Shown piece by piece: positions 19,023-28,501 of a stretch of DNA of 64,000 bases. This stretch comes from Bacteroidota bacterium (GTDB taxonomy: Bacteria > Bacteroidota > Bacteroidia > B-17B0 > Aurantibacillaceae). The stretch spans positions 23,907-87,906 of the forward strand of contig JANYBY010000119.1 in the NCBI GenBank assembly GCA_025360565.1, given 5' to 3'. Every line of letters starts with the position of its first letter. The stretch's first letter is position 1. The notes under the pieces are model-generated. The model did no database searches and had not been told where the DNA came from. It saw only the letters and a list, made by a program, of their open reading frames with translations. The position numbers were made by a program, and so were the translations under genes.

Positions 19023-21275
19023 ATGAAGAAATATTTGTTAGCATTTACTTGTATTTTGCTTACACAAGATTGGTACGCACAGCTGTTTGTTGCCCGCGAT
19101 ACTATAAGTGTGATAGAAAATGGCTATGTTTTAAAAATGCCTTGGGCTAACGGACTTAATTTTACCAACGTTTCAAACATTGATCTGAATTTAGACGGAA
19201 AAAAAGATATAGTTGCTTTTGATAAGATCAACCAATTCAGCGTTGGGCGTTTCAGGTGTTTTATTAATACCGGCGTTTTGTTAGCAGGGCAAACTACTTA
19301 TTCGGCTAATCCCGATCTGAGTTATTATTTTCCGGCAACCGCTAACTGGGCGGTTTGTAAAGATTATGATTGTGATGGGAAGGAAGATCTATTTTGTTCA
19401 ACCAGCGCGGGCATTATGGTTTATAGAAATGTAACTATACCCGGTGGAGCACTTACTTTTTCTTTGGCAAAACCCCTTATTAATGATAACTCCATTCCAC
19501 CCGCCAATATTTATGCGGCATCAAATGCGGTACCGGGTATTGTGGATATTGATAACGACGGCGACCTGGATATTTTAACCTTTAGCCCTGGAGGCAATTT
19601 TGTAGAATACTACAAGAATCTAAGTAAGGAAACCTACAGCATTTGCGACAGCTTAAATACATTTACGCGAGTTACCGGCTGTTGGGGTAGTATTATTGAA
19701 TACTTCTGCGGTATAAGTCTTAACCAGATATGCGGCTATAAACCCGGCGGAGGAAACGAGGACCCTTTACCAGATCAAAATAGCTTACACTCGGGCTCTT
19801 GTTTAACTTGTTTGGATAGTGACGGGGACCAGGACCAGGATCTTATTATGGGCGATATTTCCTGTAACGTTGTTCAATTCGCGCTTAATGGCGGCACTTC
19901 TTTTTCGGCTAATATTGTTGATACCACAAGGCTTTATCCTAACTTTCCGAACAAAGCAAGCACACAGCAAATTAAATTAAATAATTTTCCATGCGCTTAT
20001 TATGTAGAGGTGAGCGGCGACACTAAAAAAGATCTGATCGCTACTCCTAATATGAATGGCAGCGAAAATTACCAAAGCGTTTGGTATTATAAAAACACAA
20101 GTTTAACCAATACAGTTAACTTTCAATTTGTAAAAAAGAATTTTTTGCAGGATGAAATGATAGAGGTCGGACAAAATTCTTTTCCCGTTTTATTTGATTA
20201 CGATAGCGACGGTAAAAAAGATCTGCTGATAGGCACTTATGGTTATTATAATATAAATACCTTAAACGCGCAATTAACCTTGTACAAAAACACCGGCACC
20301 GCAGCCCAGCCAAGTTACTCGCTCATCACAAGAGATTACGCGAATGTATTGGCGCAAAATTTAAACAACGTTATTCCAACCGTTGGAGATCTTGATAACG
20401 ACGGCGATGTAGATATTGTACTGGGCACACAAACAGGGCAATTTCATTGGCTTAAAAATACAGCCGGGGTGGGCGTACCCGCAACCTTTACATACATAAG
20501 TAACGCCTTTAGTTTGGCTACAAGCCCTACAAGCGTTGCCCCGCCTGCCGCTGCGGCCCCTCAGTTATTTGATATTGATAAAGATGGAAAACTGGACCTG
20601 ATGATAGGCGGGAAGAACGGAAGAATTTGGTTCTACAAAAACATTGGCACGCCAACTGTACCTCAGTTTACATTTGTTACAAGTAGTTTTGGGGGCGTAA
20701 ACGTACAAGGTGCTTCTAATTTATACGGGCCCGATGGTTATGCGTCTCCGTTTTTTTACGACGATGCCGGCACCACAAAATTATTGTGCGGTTCGGTTAC
20801 CGGATTGATCAGTTATTATTCGGTCCCATCCTATAGCGTTAATTGCAATTTAATTAATGCCACTGCTAATGGCTTTAACGAAGGTGCCCAATCGGTGCCG
20901 TATTTTGAAGATGTAAATAACGATGGCAAGCGCGATCTATTTGTTGGCAATGGCGGCGGCGGTTTAAGCTTTTTCTCTTCAAAAGGTCCCGATGTTGGAA
21001 TAGAAGAAATAATGCAGAAAAAAAACGAACTTATTTTGTTATTTCCAAATCCTGTAAAACAAACTTTAAATATTACAGTTGATAAAATAGAAGTTGAAAA
21101 TGGCACCGTAACCATTACCGATATTTTAGGAAAAGAAATTTTCGCAAAAAACATAAAGTTAAATTCAGAAACAATTGATGTGAATGAATTACAGCCCGGA
21201 ATTTATTTTGTAAAAATTATTATTAGTAACAAAGAGCAAACCCTTAGCGTTGTTAAAAAAATAATTAAAGAGTAA
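19023..21275 (+). CDS. VCBS/FG-GAP repeat secreted protein with T9SS type A domain
   Basis: A 750-residue protein with a signal peptide (ending near WYAQ) and repeated calcium-binding-like blade motifs such as NLDGKKDIVAF, DNDGDLDILTF, DSDGKKDLLIG, DNDGDVDIVLG, DKDGKLDLMIG and NNDGKRDLFVG, as in FG-GAP/VCBS beta-propellers. The C-terminus LFPNPVKQTLNI ... LQPGIYFVKI ... KKIIKE is a type A sorting domain for type IX secretion. Probably displayed on the cell surface. TAAATTTG at 19011-19018 resembles a -7 box very close to the ATG. Confidence 0.88.
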   Translation: MKKYLLAFTCILLTQDWYAQLFVARDTISVIENGYVLKMPWANGLNFTNVSNIDLNLDGKKDIVAFDKINQFSVGRFRCFINTGVLLAGQTTYSANPDLSYYFPATANWAVCKDYDCDGKEDLFCSTSAGIMVYRNVTIPGGALTFSLAKPLINDNSIPPANIYAASNAVPGIVDIDNDGDLDILTFSPGGNFVEYYKNLSKETYSICDSLNTFTRVTGCWGSIIEYFCGISLNQICGYKPGGGNEDPLPDQNSLHSGSCLTCLDSDGDQDQDLIMGDISCNVVQFALNGGTSFSANIVDTTRLYPNFPNKASTQQIKLNNFPCAYYVEVSGDTKKDLIATPNMNGSENYQSVWYYKNTSLTNTVNFQFVKKNFLQDEMIEVGQNSFPVLFDYDSDGKKDLLIGTYGYYNINTLNAQLTLYKNTGTAAQPSYSLITRDYANVLAQNLNNVIPTVGDLDNDGDVDIVLGTQTGQFHWLKNTAGVGVPATFTYISNAFSLATSPTSVAPPAAAAPQLFDIDKDGKLDLMIGGKNGRIWFYKNIGTPTVPQFTFVTSSFGGVNVQGASNLYGPDGYASPFFYDDAGTTKLLCGSVTGLISYYSVPSYSVNCNLINATANGFNEGAQSVPYFEDVNNDGKRDLFVGNGGGGLSFFSSKGPDVGIEEIMQKKNELILLFPNPVKQTLNITVDKIEVENGTVTITDILGKEIFAKNIKLNSETIDVNELQPGIYFVKIIISNKEQTLSVVKKIIKE

Positions 21276-21277
21276 AC

Positions 21278-21322
21278 GGTGGTTGAGCTTGTGGCAGCTG
21301 AGCTTGTCGAAGCGCCGAAACC
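21278..21322. repeat. Short intergenic repeat with TGAGCTTG words
   Basis: The segment contains TTGAGCTTGT and TGAGCTTGTCGAAG as near-direct repeats 18 bp apart, flanked by GGTGG and CGAAACC. The word TGAGCTTGTCGAA is a familiar dispersed repeat core in Bacteroidota genomes. It lies directly after a type IX-secreted protein gene, where it might act in transcript termination or simply be a mobile remnant. Confidence 0.5.
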
Positions 21323-21344
21323 ATAATATAACAAAACCGTTTTG

Positions 21345-22851
21345 ATGTTAAAGAATTATAGAACTCAAAAAACATATTTGCCCTTTATTTTTTAGTAAAA
21401 AAAGCACTTGCGGCACATTTTTTTTAATACTTTTTTCTTTTCTTTTTCCTTCCTGTTCTAAAAAAGTAGGCAATGTTGTTTATGGGGAATATCCACACGA
21501 GATCGGAAAAATAATGGTGAACAAGTGCGCTACCAGCGGATGCCATAATGATAAAAGTTATTTGGCCGCTTCAGAATATAATATGACCACCTGGCAAAAA
21601 TCTTTTGAAGGAAGTAATAATGGTTCGCCAATAATCCCCTACAGTAGCAAATTTTCTTCGCTGTGCAGTTTTATAAATACGTATTCCGATCTGGGATTGC
21701 AAAACACCCCGAGCATGCCCCTGTCTAAAACCCCACTTACGCACGATGAGGTTGTATTAATAAAAGATTGGATAGACGCGGGCGCGCCGGATATAAATGG
21801 CAACGTAATGTGGGGCGATGATCCTTTACGAAAAAAATTGTACGCTACCAATCAGGGTTGTGGTGTGGTTACCGTGTTTGACAGTGAGACGCAGCTTCCA
21901 ATAAGATATATTGAAGTGGGAAAAAAAGGAGGCAAGGATACACCGCATCAGATAAGGGTTTCGCCCGATGGTAAATATTGGTATGTTATTTTTATTGCGA
22001 GCAACCTAATGGAAAAACACCGCTGCAGCGATGACGCTTTTGTAGCAAATATTCCATTAACACCTCTTGCAGCGGGCACAAGTACTGATCCGGCAAATAA
22101 TGCTACCAACTGGAATACGTTTATTATTACCAAAGATGGTAAGCGCGCATACTGCGCTTCCTTGTCCGGCTTTCTTTCAGCGGTTGATCTTGAAAATGAA
22201 AAATTTCTAAATTTTACCGCGGCCGGCAGTTCGCCGCATGGCTGTGCTTTGAGCGCGGATGAAAGTATATTATATGTTGGCGCGCAAACTGCCAATTATG
22301 TCAGCGCGTGGTTAACGGATTTCAGTAACTACAATCCGATTTCTTTAGATGGCGCAAGCCCTTCTCCGACTTTGAGTATTCACGATATTGTTTTATCACA
22401 AAACGGAACAGACCTGTATGTAACCTGCCAGGGAAGCAACGATGTAAGAATTTTGAATACTTTAACAAATTCGGTAACCATTATTCCTGTAGGCGTTTTT
22501 CCGCAAGAGATAGTTTATTCAAAAAATAAAAAGCAATATTTTGTCAGCTGCCCTGAAGACGCGACAACGTTTCCGGGTTCAAAAGGGGTGATCACAAGAA
22601 TTGATGAAATGACCAATACTCCAACAACTATAAAGTGCGGGTATCAGCCCCACGGCGTTGCGGTAGATGAAAATAAAAATTTATTATATGTATTGTCGCG
22701 CAATATTTTAACCTCCGGTCCATTGCCGCACCATTCCAGCGTTTGCGGAAGAAATGGCTTTGTAAATTTTATTGATCTGAATACTTTTACTGTTTTACCA
22801 AAAAAATACGAGATGAGTTCCGATCCATACTTTATATTTGCTAGACCCTAA
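21345..22851 (+). CDS. Beta-propeller lipoprotein with cytochrome-like N-terminus, probable 5' frameshift
   Basis: The intact frame (ATG 21514, 445 residues) has a heme-c-like CATSGCH near its start, a linker ending in LIKDWIDAGAPD as in c-type cytochrome domains, and then YncE-like propeller repeats (VSPDGKYWYVIF, LSADESILYVGA, LSQNGTDLYVTC). Upstream, the same frame is open back to 21352 and encodes a lipoprotein signal (LFSFLFPSC) but has no start codon. An ATG at 21345 in another frame would join it if one T of the six-T run at 21388-21393 were absent. So the true protein probably starts at 21345; either a sequencing indel or a real frameshift is present. Confidence 0.75.
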
Positions 22852-23270
22852 TGGAAATAAATGAATTACTGACCAAACAACCCATTTTATTAATAGATGG
22901 AGAATGCGGATTTTGTAACCGCAGCGTTCAATTTTTTTTGAAGCGAGAAAAAAACAAAACAATGCATTTTGCACCCTTAACATCGCAAGTGGGGTTAGAC
23001 CTGAGAGCCTATTTTGAAATAGACCCGAAAATAGACAGCATCATTTTAATAAAAGATTATTCGGCCTATATAAAATCATGCGCGGCATTGCGCTTAACCT
23101 TGTACATGAAAGGCTTGTGGCCAATGATGACGGTTTTTTTGGTGATCCCTCCTTTTTTACGCAACATGGTTTACGATATGATCGCTAAACGAAGAATGAA
23201 AATTTTCGGGCGGGTGGAAAGTTGCTCACTGATCCCGAAAGAAGATAGGGTGAGATTTTTGGATCTGTGA
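22851..23270 (+). CDS. DCC family thiol-disulfide oxidoreductase (YuxK-like, DUF393)
   Basis: A 139-residue protein with the family motif LLIDGECGFCNRSVQFFLKR near the N-terminus; the paired cysteines (CGFC) give the likely redox site. FAPLTSQVG and a C-terminal segment with YDMIAKRRMKIFGR are also typical. The electron partner and role are unknown. Its ATG overlaps the stop of the cytochrome-like lipoprotein gene (TAATG), so the two are probably co-translated and may share a redox role. Confidence 0.88.
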   Translation: MEINELLTKQPILLIDGECGFCNRSVQFFLKREKNKTMHFAPLTSQVGLDLRAYFEIDPKIDSIILIKDYSAYIKSCAALRLTLYMKGLWPMMTVFLVIPPFLRNMVYDMIAKRRMKIFGRVESCSLIPKEDRVRFLDL

Positions 23271-23379
23271 CAAAACCATAGCGCACGGATTTTCTTCCCG
23301 TTGCTTTTTTTACAGGAAATAGTTTTATTACCATTAAACTATTTACTCTTTTCGAAGTCAAAACAAAAACTATTTAAAA

Positions 23380-24162
23380 ATGAAAACAAAACTTACACTT
23401 ATCAGTGCCTTGGCATTGAGTATTATTTTAACATCTTGTAAAAAACCGGATGCAGGCCCACAAGGCACTACAGGCGATCCCGGTCCGGCAGGCCCTGTAT
23501 TAACAGGCAATTTAAAGGGCTTTGTAAGCCATTATGATCTTTCAGGTACAAAAATCACCACAAATTTAGCTTCCGATACTGTTTCAATTGATGGTAGCGG
23601 CCAGGTTGCTTATACAGATGCGAACGGAGAATTTACCTTTTCGGGTTTAACAACGGGGGTTTACAATTTAACTGTTAAACGCGGTGGTTATGGCACAAAT
23701 AAAATTCAGAGCGTGCAATTTACCGGTGGCGGCGATACGTATCGCAACACGAATATTTCAAAAACTCCAACTACAAATGTTACCTCATTAATGGCATATG
23801 ATACGGTAATAAGTACCGTAAACTATATTCGTGTAAGAGGCGTGGTGCCTGCAACACCATACGTTCAAAGCGTTATTGTTTATGTTGGAAATCCCGGAAA
23901 TGTTGCGGTAAATTCCGGCTCAGCTAATCAAAGTAATTTTTATGTTATAAATGTCGCGGTGAACGGAACCGGATTTAATAAAAATATACCTACCGCAGAT
24001 TTTTATGATTTGGGATACACCTCAACGAACACTGCTTACTTTGCGGCATATACAATTGGGGGTAACACGAATGCGTCCAGTTACGCTGATCTGTCAAATA
24101 ACAAAACAATTTTTACAGCGCTTGGTTCAACTGCGGTTTTAGCGAATGCGCCGGTTCAATAA
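23380..24162 (+). CDS. Lipoprotein with collagen-like stretch and carboxypeptidase-regulatory-like domain
   Basis: A 260-residue lipoprotein. The lipobox is in LSIILTSC. After it comes a short Gly-X-Y run (GPQGTTGDPGPAGP), then a beta-sandwich region around YTDANGEFTFSGLTTGVYNLTVKR, which matches the carboxypeptidase regulatory-like fold common in Bacteroidota surface proteins. The rest is Ser/Asn/Thr-rich. Function unknown. A strong two-way terminator follows, shared with the convergent Kelch protein gene. Confidence 0.8.
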   Translation: MKTKLTLISALALSIILTSCKKPDAGPQGTTGDPGPAGPVLTGNLKGFVSHYDLSGTKITTNLASDTVSIDGSGQVAYTDANGEFTFSGLTTGVYNLTVKRGGYGTNKIQSVQFTGGGDTYRNTNISKTPTTNVTSLMAYDTVISTVNYIRVRGVVPATPYVQSVIVYVGNPGNVAVNSGSANQSNFYVINVAVNGTGFNKNIPTADFYDLGYTSTNTAYFAAYTIGGNTNASSYADLSNNKTIFTALGSTAVLANAPVQ

Positions 24163-24181
24163 ATGATCTTGATATAAAATA

Positions 24182-24210
24182 AAAAACGGCAGACACTGTC
24201 TGCCGTTTTT
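24182..24210. terminator. Bidirectional rho-independent terminator
   Basis: AAAAACGGCAGACA and TGTCTGCCGTTTTT form a perfect 14-bp stem around one base, with an A run before and a T run after, so it can end transcripts from both the lipoprotein gene (plus) and the Kelch gene (minus). Confidence 0.92.
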
Positions 24211-24218
24211 ATTAGATA

Positions 24219-25427
24219 TTATTCTTTCAGGATCTTTTTAGTTTCAATCAGTTTTTCTTCCGAAAAAAATCTCAGAAAATAGATTCCTTTTTCGAGATGA
24301 GAAATATTTATTTTTTTATCAATAAAGGAATCAAAATTAGTTTCGAAAACAATTTGCCCAAGCAGATCAACCAGTTCTACTTTGCAATTTGTATTGTTGT
24401 AGGAATAATTTACAATTAAAACATCGGCGCATGGATTCGGAAAAATTGAAAAAGTAGCTTTGTTCTCATTTTCGCGGAAGCCCGCGAGTATATCCAGCAC
24501 CCAGGTTTCTTTTACTCTTGTAACAGCCGTAACACCGCAGCTGTAATAAAAATTATTTCCGTTTGAACAACACATCCCACCCTTTCTGCCAAATGAGGGT
24601 AAAACGGGGCCGGCCGAAAACGTATTTGTTGCATCGTCAAAGAACCAGCAATCGTTATGGTAATTATCCAGCGTATCAATACCCCCAAGCAAAACCAATT
24701 TATTACCGGCGTTTTGCATACCCACATAATACCTTCCTTTGGGCTGCGGAAAATCGGTTACCTTAGTCCAGTTATCGGTACTTTGGCTGTATTTATAAAT
24801 TTCTTTTCTAATGGAGCCGGCATTATCTTTTCCAAACATAACATAACCCACGCCGTTTAATGTTGCCGCGCTTGCCCGCCAGCGCCCGCCAAAAGGAAAA
24901 TTATTTTTTTGTGTCCATACATTGGTAATCATATCGTATTCCCACACTTCATCGCTTACCGTGCCGCTTGCAAACCGTCCGCTAAAAACATATGCTTTAG
25001 TATTTAATGTAAAACTGCTGGCGGCCATTACCGCGCTTCCGGGTTTTGGTGCAACTGTTGTCCATGTATTTGTGGTAACGTCATAACGATAAGTATCGCT
25101 GAAAAGGAGTGCCCCGCTGCCTGAGCCTCCGTGTACAAATAAACAATTAGAATAAGTAAAAGCCACGGCGTATTGCCTTTCAGCGCCTGCGGGCATGGAT
25201 GCAACGGCTGTCCATGTGTTTGTGACAAGATCAAGCGCGTAAAAATCACCGCCCAAAGTAAAACCTGTTCTTAATCCCGAACCAAAATACGCTTTGTTAT
25301 TTATGGTTTTTGCAACACCGTCATCTCTTTCTAAAGCAGGCAGATCGGGCAATTGCGACCATACTTGCGCAAACGCGAAATTTGCAAACGAGGCAAAAAA
25401 ACAGAATAATTTTATTTTATCGAACAC
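24219..25427 (-). CDS. Kelch-repeat secreted protein with T9SS type A domain
   Basis: A 402-residue protein with a signal peptide ending near FAFAQ, then about six Kelch blades of the form AVSYNNKAYVFGG...YDPxTNTWT (for example YALDLVTNTWTAVASMP, YRYDVTTNTWTTVAPKP, WEYDMITNVWTQKNNFP). Kelch repeats fold into a beta-propeller. The end IFPNPCADVLIVNY ... EKGIYFLRFFSEEK ... KKILKE is a type A sorting domain. It lies 25 bp after the 25453-27720 gene on the same strand and is probably its operon partner. Confidence 0.88.
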   Translation of the reverse strand: MFDKIKLFCFFASFANFAFAQVWSQLPDLPALERDDGVAKTINNKAYFGSGLRTGFTLGGDFYALDLVTNTWTAVASMPAGAERQYAVAFTYSNCLFVHGGSGSGALLFSDTYRYDVTTNTWTTVAPKPGSAVMAASSFTLNTKAYVFSGRFASGTVSDEVWEYDMITNVWTQKNNFPFGGRWRASAATLNGVGYVMFGKDNAGSIRKEIYKYSQSTDNWTKVTDFPQPKGRYYVGMQNAGNKLVLLGGIDTLDNYHNDCWFFDDATNTFSAGPVLPSFGRKGGMCCSNGNNFYYSCGVTAVTRVKETWVLDILAGFRENENKATFSIFPNPCADVLIVNYSYNNTNCKVELVDLLGQIVFETNFDSFIDKKINISHLEKGIYFLRFFSEEKLIETKKILKE

Positions 25428-25452
25428 TTTTTTTAACAGGAAAATTCAATAA

Positions 25453-27720
25453 TTATTGTTTTACTACCACCAATTTTTTTTGTTCAAAGATCTTATCGTT
25501 TTTGTTGATGGTAACGATGTAAACGCCCTCATTAAAATTTGTTGTTTCAATCACGTTTAAAAAATTAGCGTTTATGGTTCCATTTTTAATTACTTTACCA
25601 AGCACATCCATAATGGAATAAGTTACTTCGCCCAGATCGGAACCATTGTAAAGAATAGTGAAATCGGTATTCGCGGGATTTGGATAAATGGCTAGTTTAT
25701 TTGTTTCAAAAACACTTCCCGCAGAAATTATTCCCGACCAATGACTATTGTTACAAACCGAAGCGTCTAATGAAGTTACAATGGCGCCATCTGTAATGTT
25801 TACAATGCCACCTTCCAACACGGTTAAATTTGTTTCAATGCCTGTTGCTTTGCTATCGAAAAATCGAATACTTGTGTTTTGCCCGGCAATGGTTAATACT
25901 ACACCGGAATGTACAATCACTTTTCCTAAAACATTTTGCGAGCTGTTCCATAATGTATTGGATGTAATATCCATTACATATTGCGGCCCGGCGGTATAAG
26001 TGGTGTGCGTAAAACAATCGTTATAAACTTTGGCCAAATAATTATCATCAAAGTTAGCGCTCGAATTTCCGCTGATAACATAACCGCCCGCTTGCGCCTC
26101 AGTAATTTTATATAAACATTCCTGACGTTTTAAATCACCGGGTTCGGTTTGCCTTGCCCTGTTATCTTCCACATCAAATGTTTTACTCCACTGCGTGCTG
26201 CCGTTTGAAAAATATTTTACGATCAGCGCATCGGTATCCCAATCTTCAAATTGCAGATCGGGACAGCCGGCTAAATAACCTAATTCTATTTGGGTTGGCG
26301 GCGCGTGGTTTGATGTAGGCGGCCGTGTGGTACTTACTGCAACAAAACCACCGTCGGAAGTTTCTTCAACGCCTATTCTCAGGTCGAACGCGTGAATAGG
26401 GCCCATGGGCGAAGGATTTATTCCATCGGCAGCAAGCAAACCGTTAGTATTTATTCGGTAAACAAAACCATTAGCCGAATTATTTCCCGCATGGGCGCAA
26501 GTATTGCAATCTTTGATTATGGGTACCAGTAATTGTTTTAAACCTTTGTGGTATTTAATTTCGGATATTGTTGAATTAAAATATTGCGGACCAAAGCCCC
26601 GAAGACAGATTGGATTTGAAGGCCAGGTCGAACTAATATTAAAATCATGATCGATGTTCCAGATGTAAGCGTAATTATTATCGTTTGAATTTGTGTTACC
26701 AAAATAGCAAGTGGTGGCAACTGCATAATTACCTGTTTCATCCATTTCAATTAAAGAATGGCCAATTCCGCCATCTGCATAGCCGTTTATGGAATTTGTG
26801 ATGGGTACAAATCCGTTCTGATTCAAGGGCAGCGATAATTTTTTAACCAAATAACCTGTTGAGGGATCTATCTCTAAAAGTAAAGGAAAACCCGCGCTAT
26901 TAGCATTAGAAACTGTTTGACCAAATCCTGTAACTATCAAATTACCATTTGAACTTTTAATAATATCGTAACCATAACTTATGCATTCATATGCTGCCAA
27001 AGGAGAGTTTGTGTAATCAAGATAACCGTATAAAGCCTGCCAAACAATAACGCCATCGCTCCGAATTTTTGCAACATATAAATGACTCACGTCATTTTTA
27101 TAACCGGGAGTAACATTAAGATGCGAAAGTGAAAAATTATCGTTTGGATTAGAAGAGGTAGGATTATAACGCAAAAAATTAATTTTATCGCTATAAGGTT
27201 TAACGCCAAGATGGGCACCTACGACATAAAAATAATCGGGATTAACCGGGTCCTGTATTACTTCTTCGAGAGCGCCAATTGTTTTTGATTTGCAGTAGAT
27301 CATGTTCCCTTGCAGATCATTTAAACCAATATTACCCCTGGCAGGTGTACGTTTTTCTCCGCTATAATCGCGGTCGCCGCAGCCGTCAATTAACGTATCA
27401 TATCTATAAACACTTGGTATTATTGGGTTGTAGGGCGAATCTAACCCTTCGTTAAAAAGTTGTTGTGCGTTGGTATAGGTATCAATTGTACTTACTAAAC
27501 TTGTGTAGCCCACTGTTACATAAGAAACATGGGTGCCTTGGGCATTGTAAACATTTTTGTGGCTGTACCACCACTCTTCACCGCTTTGTTCGGCGGTTTG
27601 CGGCAATCCGTTGAGCCCCCTGGGCGAATGTGTGGTTACCCTCCATTCAATTGCCGGAGCAAGCTGGGCTTTTAAAGACCCCGAAAAAATAATGACTAAA
27701 TATAAAAGAGGGTTTTTCAA
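25453..27720 (-). CDS. Large secreted protein with T9SS type A domain
   Basis: A 755-residue protein with a signal peptide (ending GSLKAQ) and a type A sorting domain (AIYPNPANTDFTILY ... FNEGVYIVTI ... KKLVVVKQ). The middle part has propeller-like segments (HLYVAKIRSDGVIVWQALYG, GGFVAVSTTRPP, GGYVISGNSSANFDDNYLAK) like those in surface beta-propellers, and a right-handed parallel-beta-like part (SNTLWNSSQNVLGKVIVHSG). No enzyme motif was recognised. First gene of a two-gene unit with the Kelch protein. Confidence 0.8.
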   Translation of the reverse strand: MKNPLLYLVIIFSGSLKAQLAPAIEWRVTTHSPRGLNGLPQTAEQSGEEWWYSHKNVYNAQGTHVSYVTVGYTSLVSTIDTYTNAQQLFNEGLDSPYNPIIPSVYRYDTLIDGCGDRDYSGEKRTPARGNIGLNDLQGNMIYCKSKTIGALEEVIQDPVNPDYFYVVGAHLGVKPYSDKINFLRYNPTSSNPNDNFSLSHLNVTPGYKNDVSHLYVAKIRSDGVIVWQALYGYLDYTNSPLAAYECISYGYDIIKSSNGNLIVTGFGQTVSNANSAGFPLLLEIDPSTGYLVKKLSLPLNQNGFVPITNSINGYADGGIGHSLIEMDETGNYAVATTCYFGNTNSNDNNYAYIWNIDHDFNISSTWPSNPICLRGFGPQYFNSTISEIKYHKGLKQLLVPIIKDCNTCAHAGNNSANGFVYRINTNGLLAADGINPSPMGPIHAFDLRIGVEETSDGGFVAVSTTRPPTSNHAPPTQIELGYLAGCPDLQFEDWDTDALIVKYFSNGSTQWSKTFDVEDNRARQTEPGDLKRQECLYKITEAQAGGYVISGNSSANFDDNYLAKVYNDCFTHTTYTAGPQYVMDITSNTLWNSSQNVLGKVIVHSGVVLTIAGQNTSIRFFDSKATGIETNLTVLEGGIVNITDGAIVTSLDASVCNNSHWSGIISAGSVFETNKLAIYPNPANTDFTILYNGSDLGEVTYSIMDVLGKVIKNGTINANFLNVIETTNFNEGVYIVTINKNDKIFEQKKLVVVKQ

Positions 27721-27765
27721 TTATAATTGTTTTATTAAAAATACAAAATATTTATTCCGGAACAT

Positions 27766-27796
27766 AAAAAAAGCCGCTCTTTTTTAAAGGGCGGCT
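27766..27796 (-). terminator. Terminator after the DUF5606 gene
   Basis: AGCCGC (27772-27777) pairs with GCGGCT (27791-27796), extended by TCTTT/AAAGG to an 11-bp stem with one G-U pair; on the minus strand it runs into seven T residues. It lies 23 bp after the stop of the minus-strand DUF5606 gene. Confidence 0.85.
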
Positions 27797-27818
27797 GTTA
27801 ATAATCTGCTTTAAAAAA

Positions 27819-28364
27819 TTATGCAGTTCCTGTTTTTCTTACGCCGGTTGTTTTTTTAACACCCGCTATAGCTTTGGCTTTATTAGAATCTTTGCCTGTT
27901 TTTTTAAGAGTTGCTTTCGTTTTATCATCTAAGGCTTTTGCGGCTGTTGCTTTTTCATCTCCGTCTTTCCCTTCTTCTTTTTGTTTCAAATTTCCGGTAG
28001 TTTGCAAGGTATTATACCAGGCAAAAAGTTTGCGCATATTGCTTACATAAACACGCTCTTTATCGTAATCGGGCAAAATCTCGCCAAAATACTTTTCTAT
28101 CGCTTTATCGTCTTCTTTGCTGCCAATGGCGGGACCGCCTTTTTCTTTTTCAAATACTGAATTAATAATGTCTTCAATTGGCTTATCATCACCGGTTGTA
28201 AACATACTAATATCGCTCAAAGTGGAAACTTTGGTGCTTGAATAAATATTTAAACGTTTTTTATCGGCTAAGCCTTCAACAATAACGCCGTTTTTACTTT
28301 GGGCAACAATTTTAAATAAGCCCGGTTGCCCTGAAATGGAAATAATCCCTGTTAAATCTATCAT
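27819..28364 (-). CDS. DUF5606 domain protein
   Basis: A 181-residue cytoplasmic protein. The N-terminal 130 residues (LTGIISISGQPGLFKIVAQS, GVIVEGLADKKRLNIYSS, ISMFTTGDDKPIEDI, VYVSNMRKLFAWYNTL) match DUF5606, a conserved family found in Bacteroidota and without a known role. The first part looks like a small beta-barrel, perhaps nucleic-acid or ligand binding (inference). The last 50 residues are Lys/Ala/Thr-rich and probably disordered, resembling histone-H1-like basic tails. Confidence 0.88.
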   Translation of the reverse strand: MIDLTGIISISGQPGLFKIVAQSKNGVIVEGLADKKRLNIYSSTKVSTLSDISMFTTGDDKPIEDIINSVFEKEKGGPAIGSKEDDKAIEKYFGEILPDYDKERVYVSNMRKLFAWYNTLQTTGNLKQKEEGKDGDEKATAAKALDDKTKATLKKTGKDSNKAKAIAGVKKTTGVRKTGTA

Positions 28365-28431
28365 AAAAATTTTATCTTTATTAGCAAATATAAGTTATTT
28401 TTCGCAATAAAAAAATGACTTTTTATTTAAG

Positions 28432-28497
28432 CCATATTATACATTAGGATTTTGGTTCGTAATAGAATTGCAAATGTATAATATGGGTTTACCTTGC
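28432..28497 (+). promoter_or_regulatory. Promoter with perfect 14-bp inverted repeat
   Basis: CCATATTATACATT (28432-28445) and AATGTATAATATGG (28473-28486) are a perfect inverted pair separated by 27 bp. A TTG at 28468-28470 and TACCTTG at 28490-28496, 19 bp apart, form a Bacteroidota-like promoter overlapping the right arm. The ATG at 28502 is so close that the transcript would have a very short leader. The repeat could be an operator. Confidence 0.55.
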
Positions 28498-28501
28498 ACA
28501 A

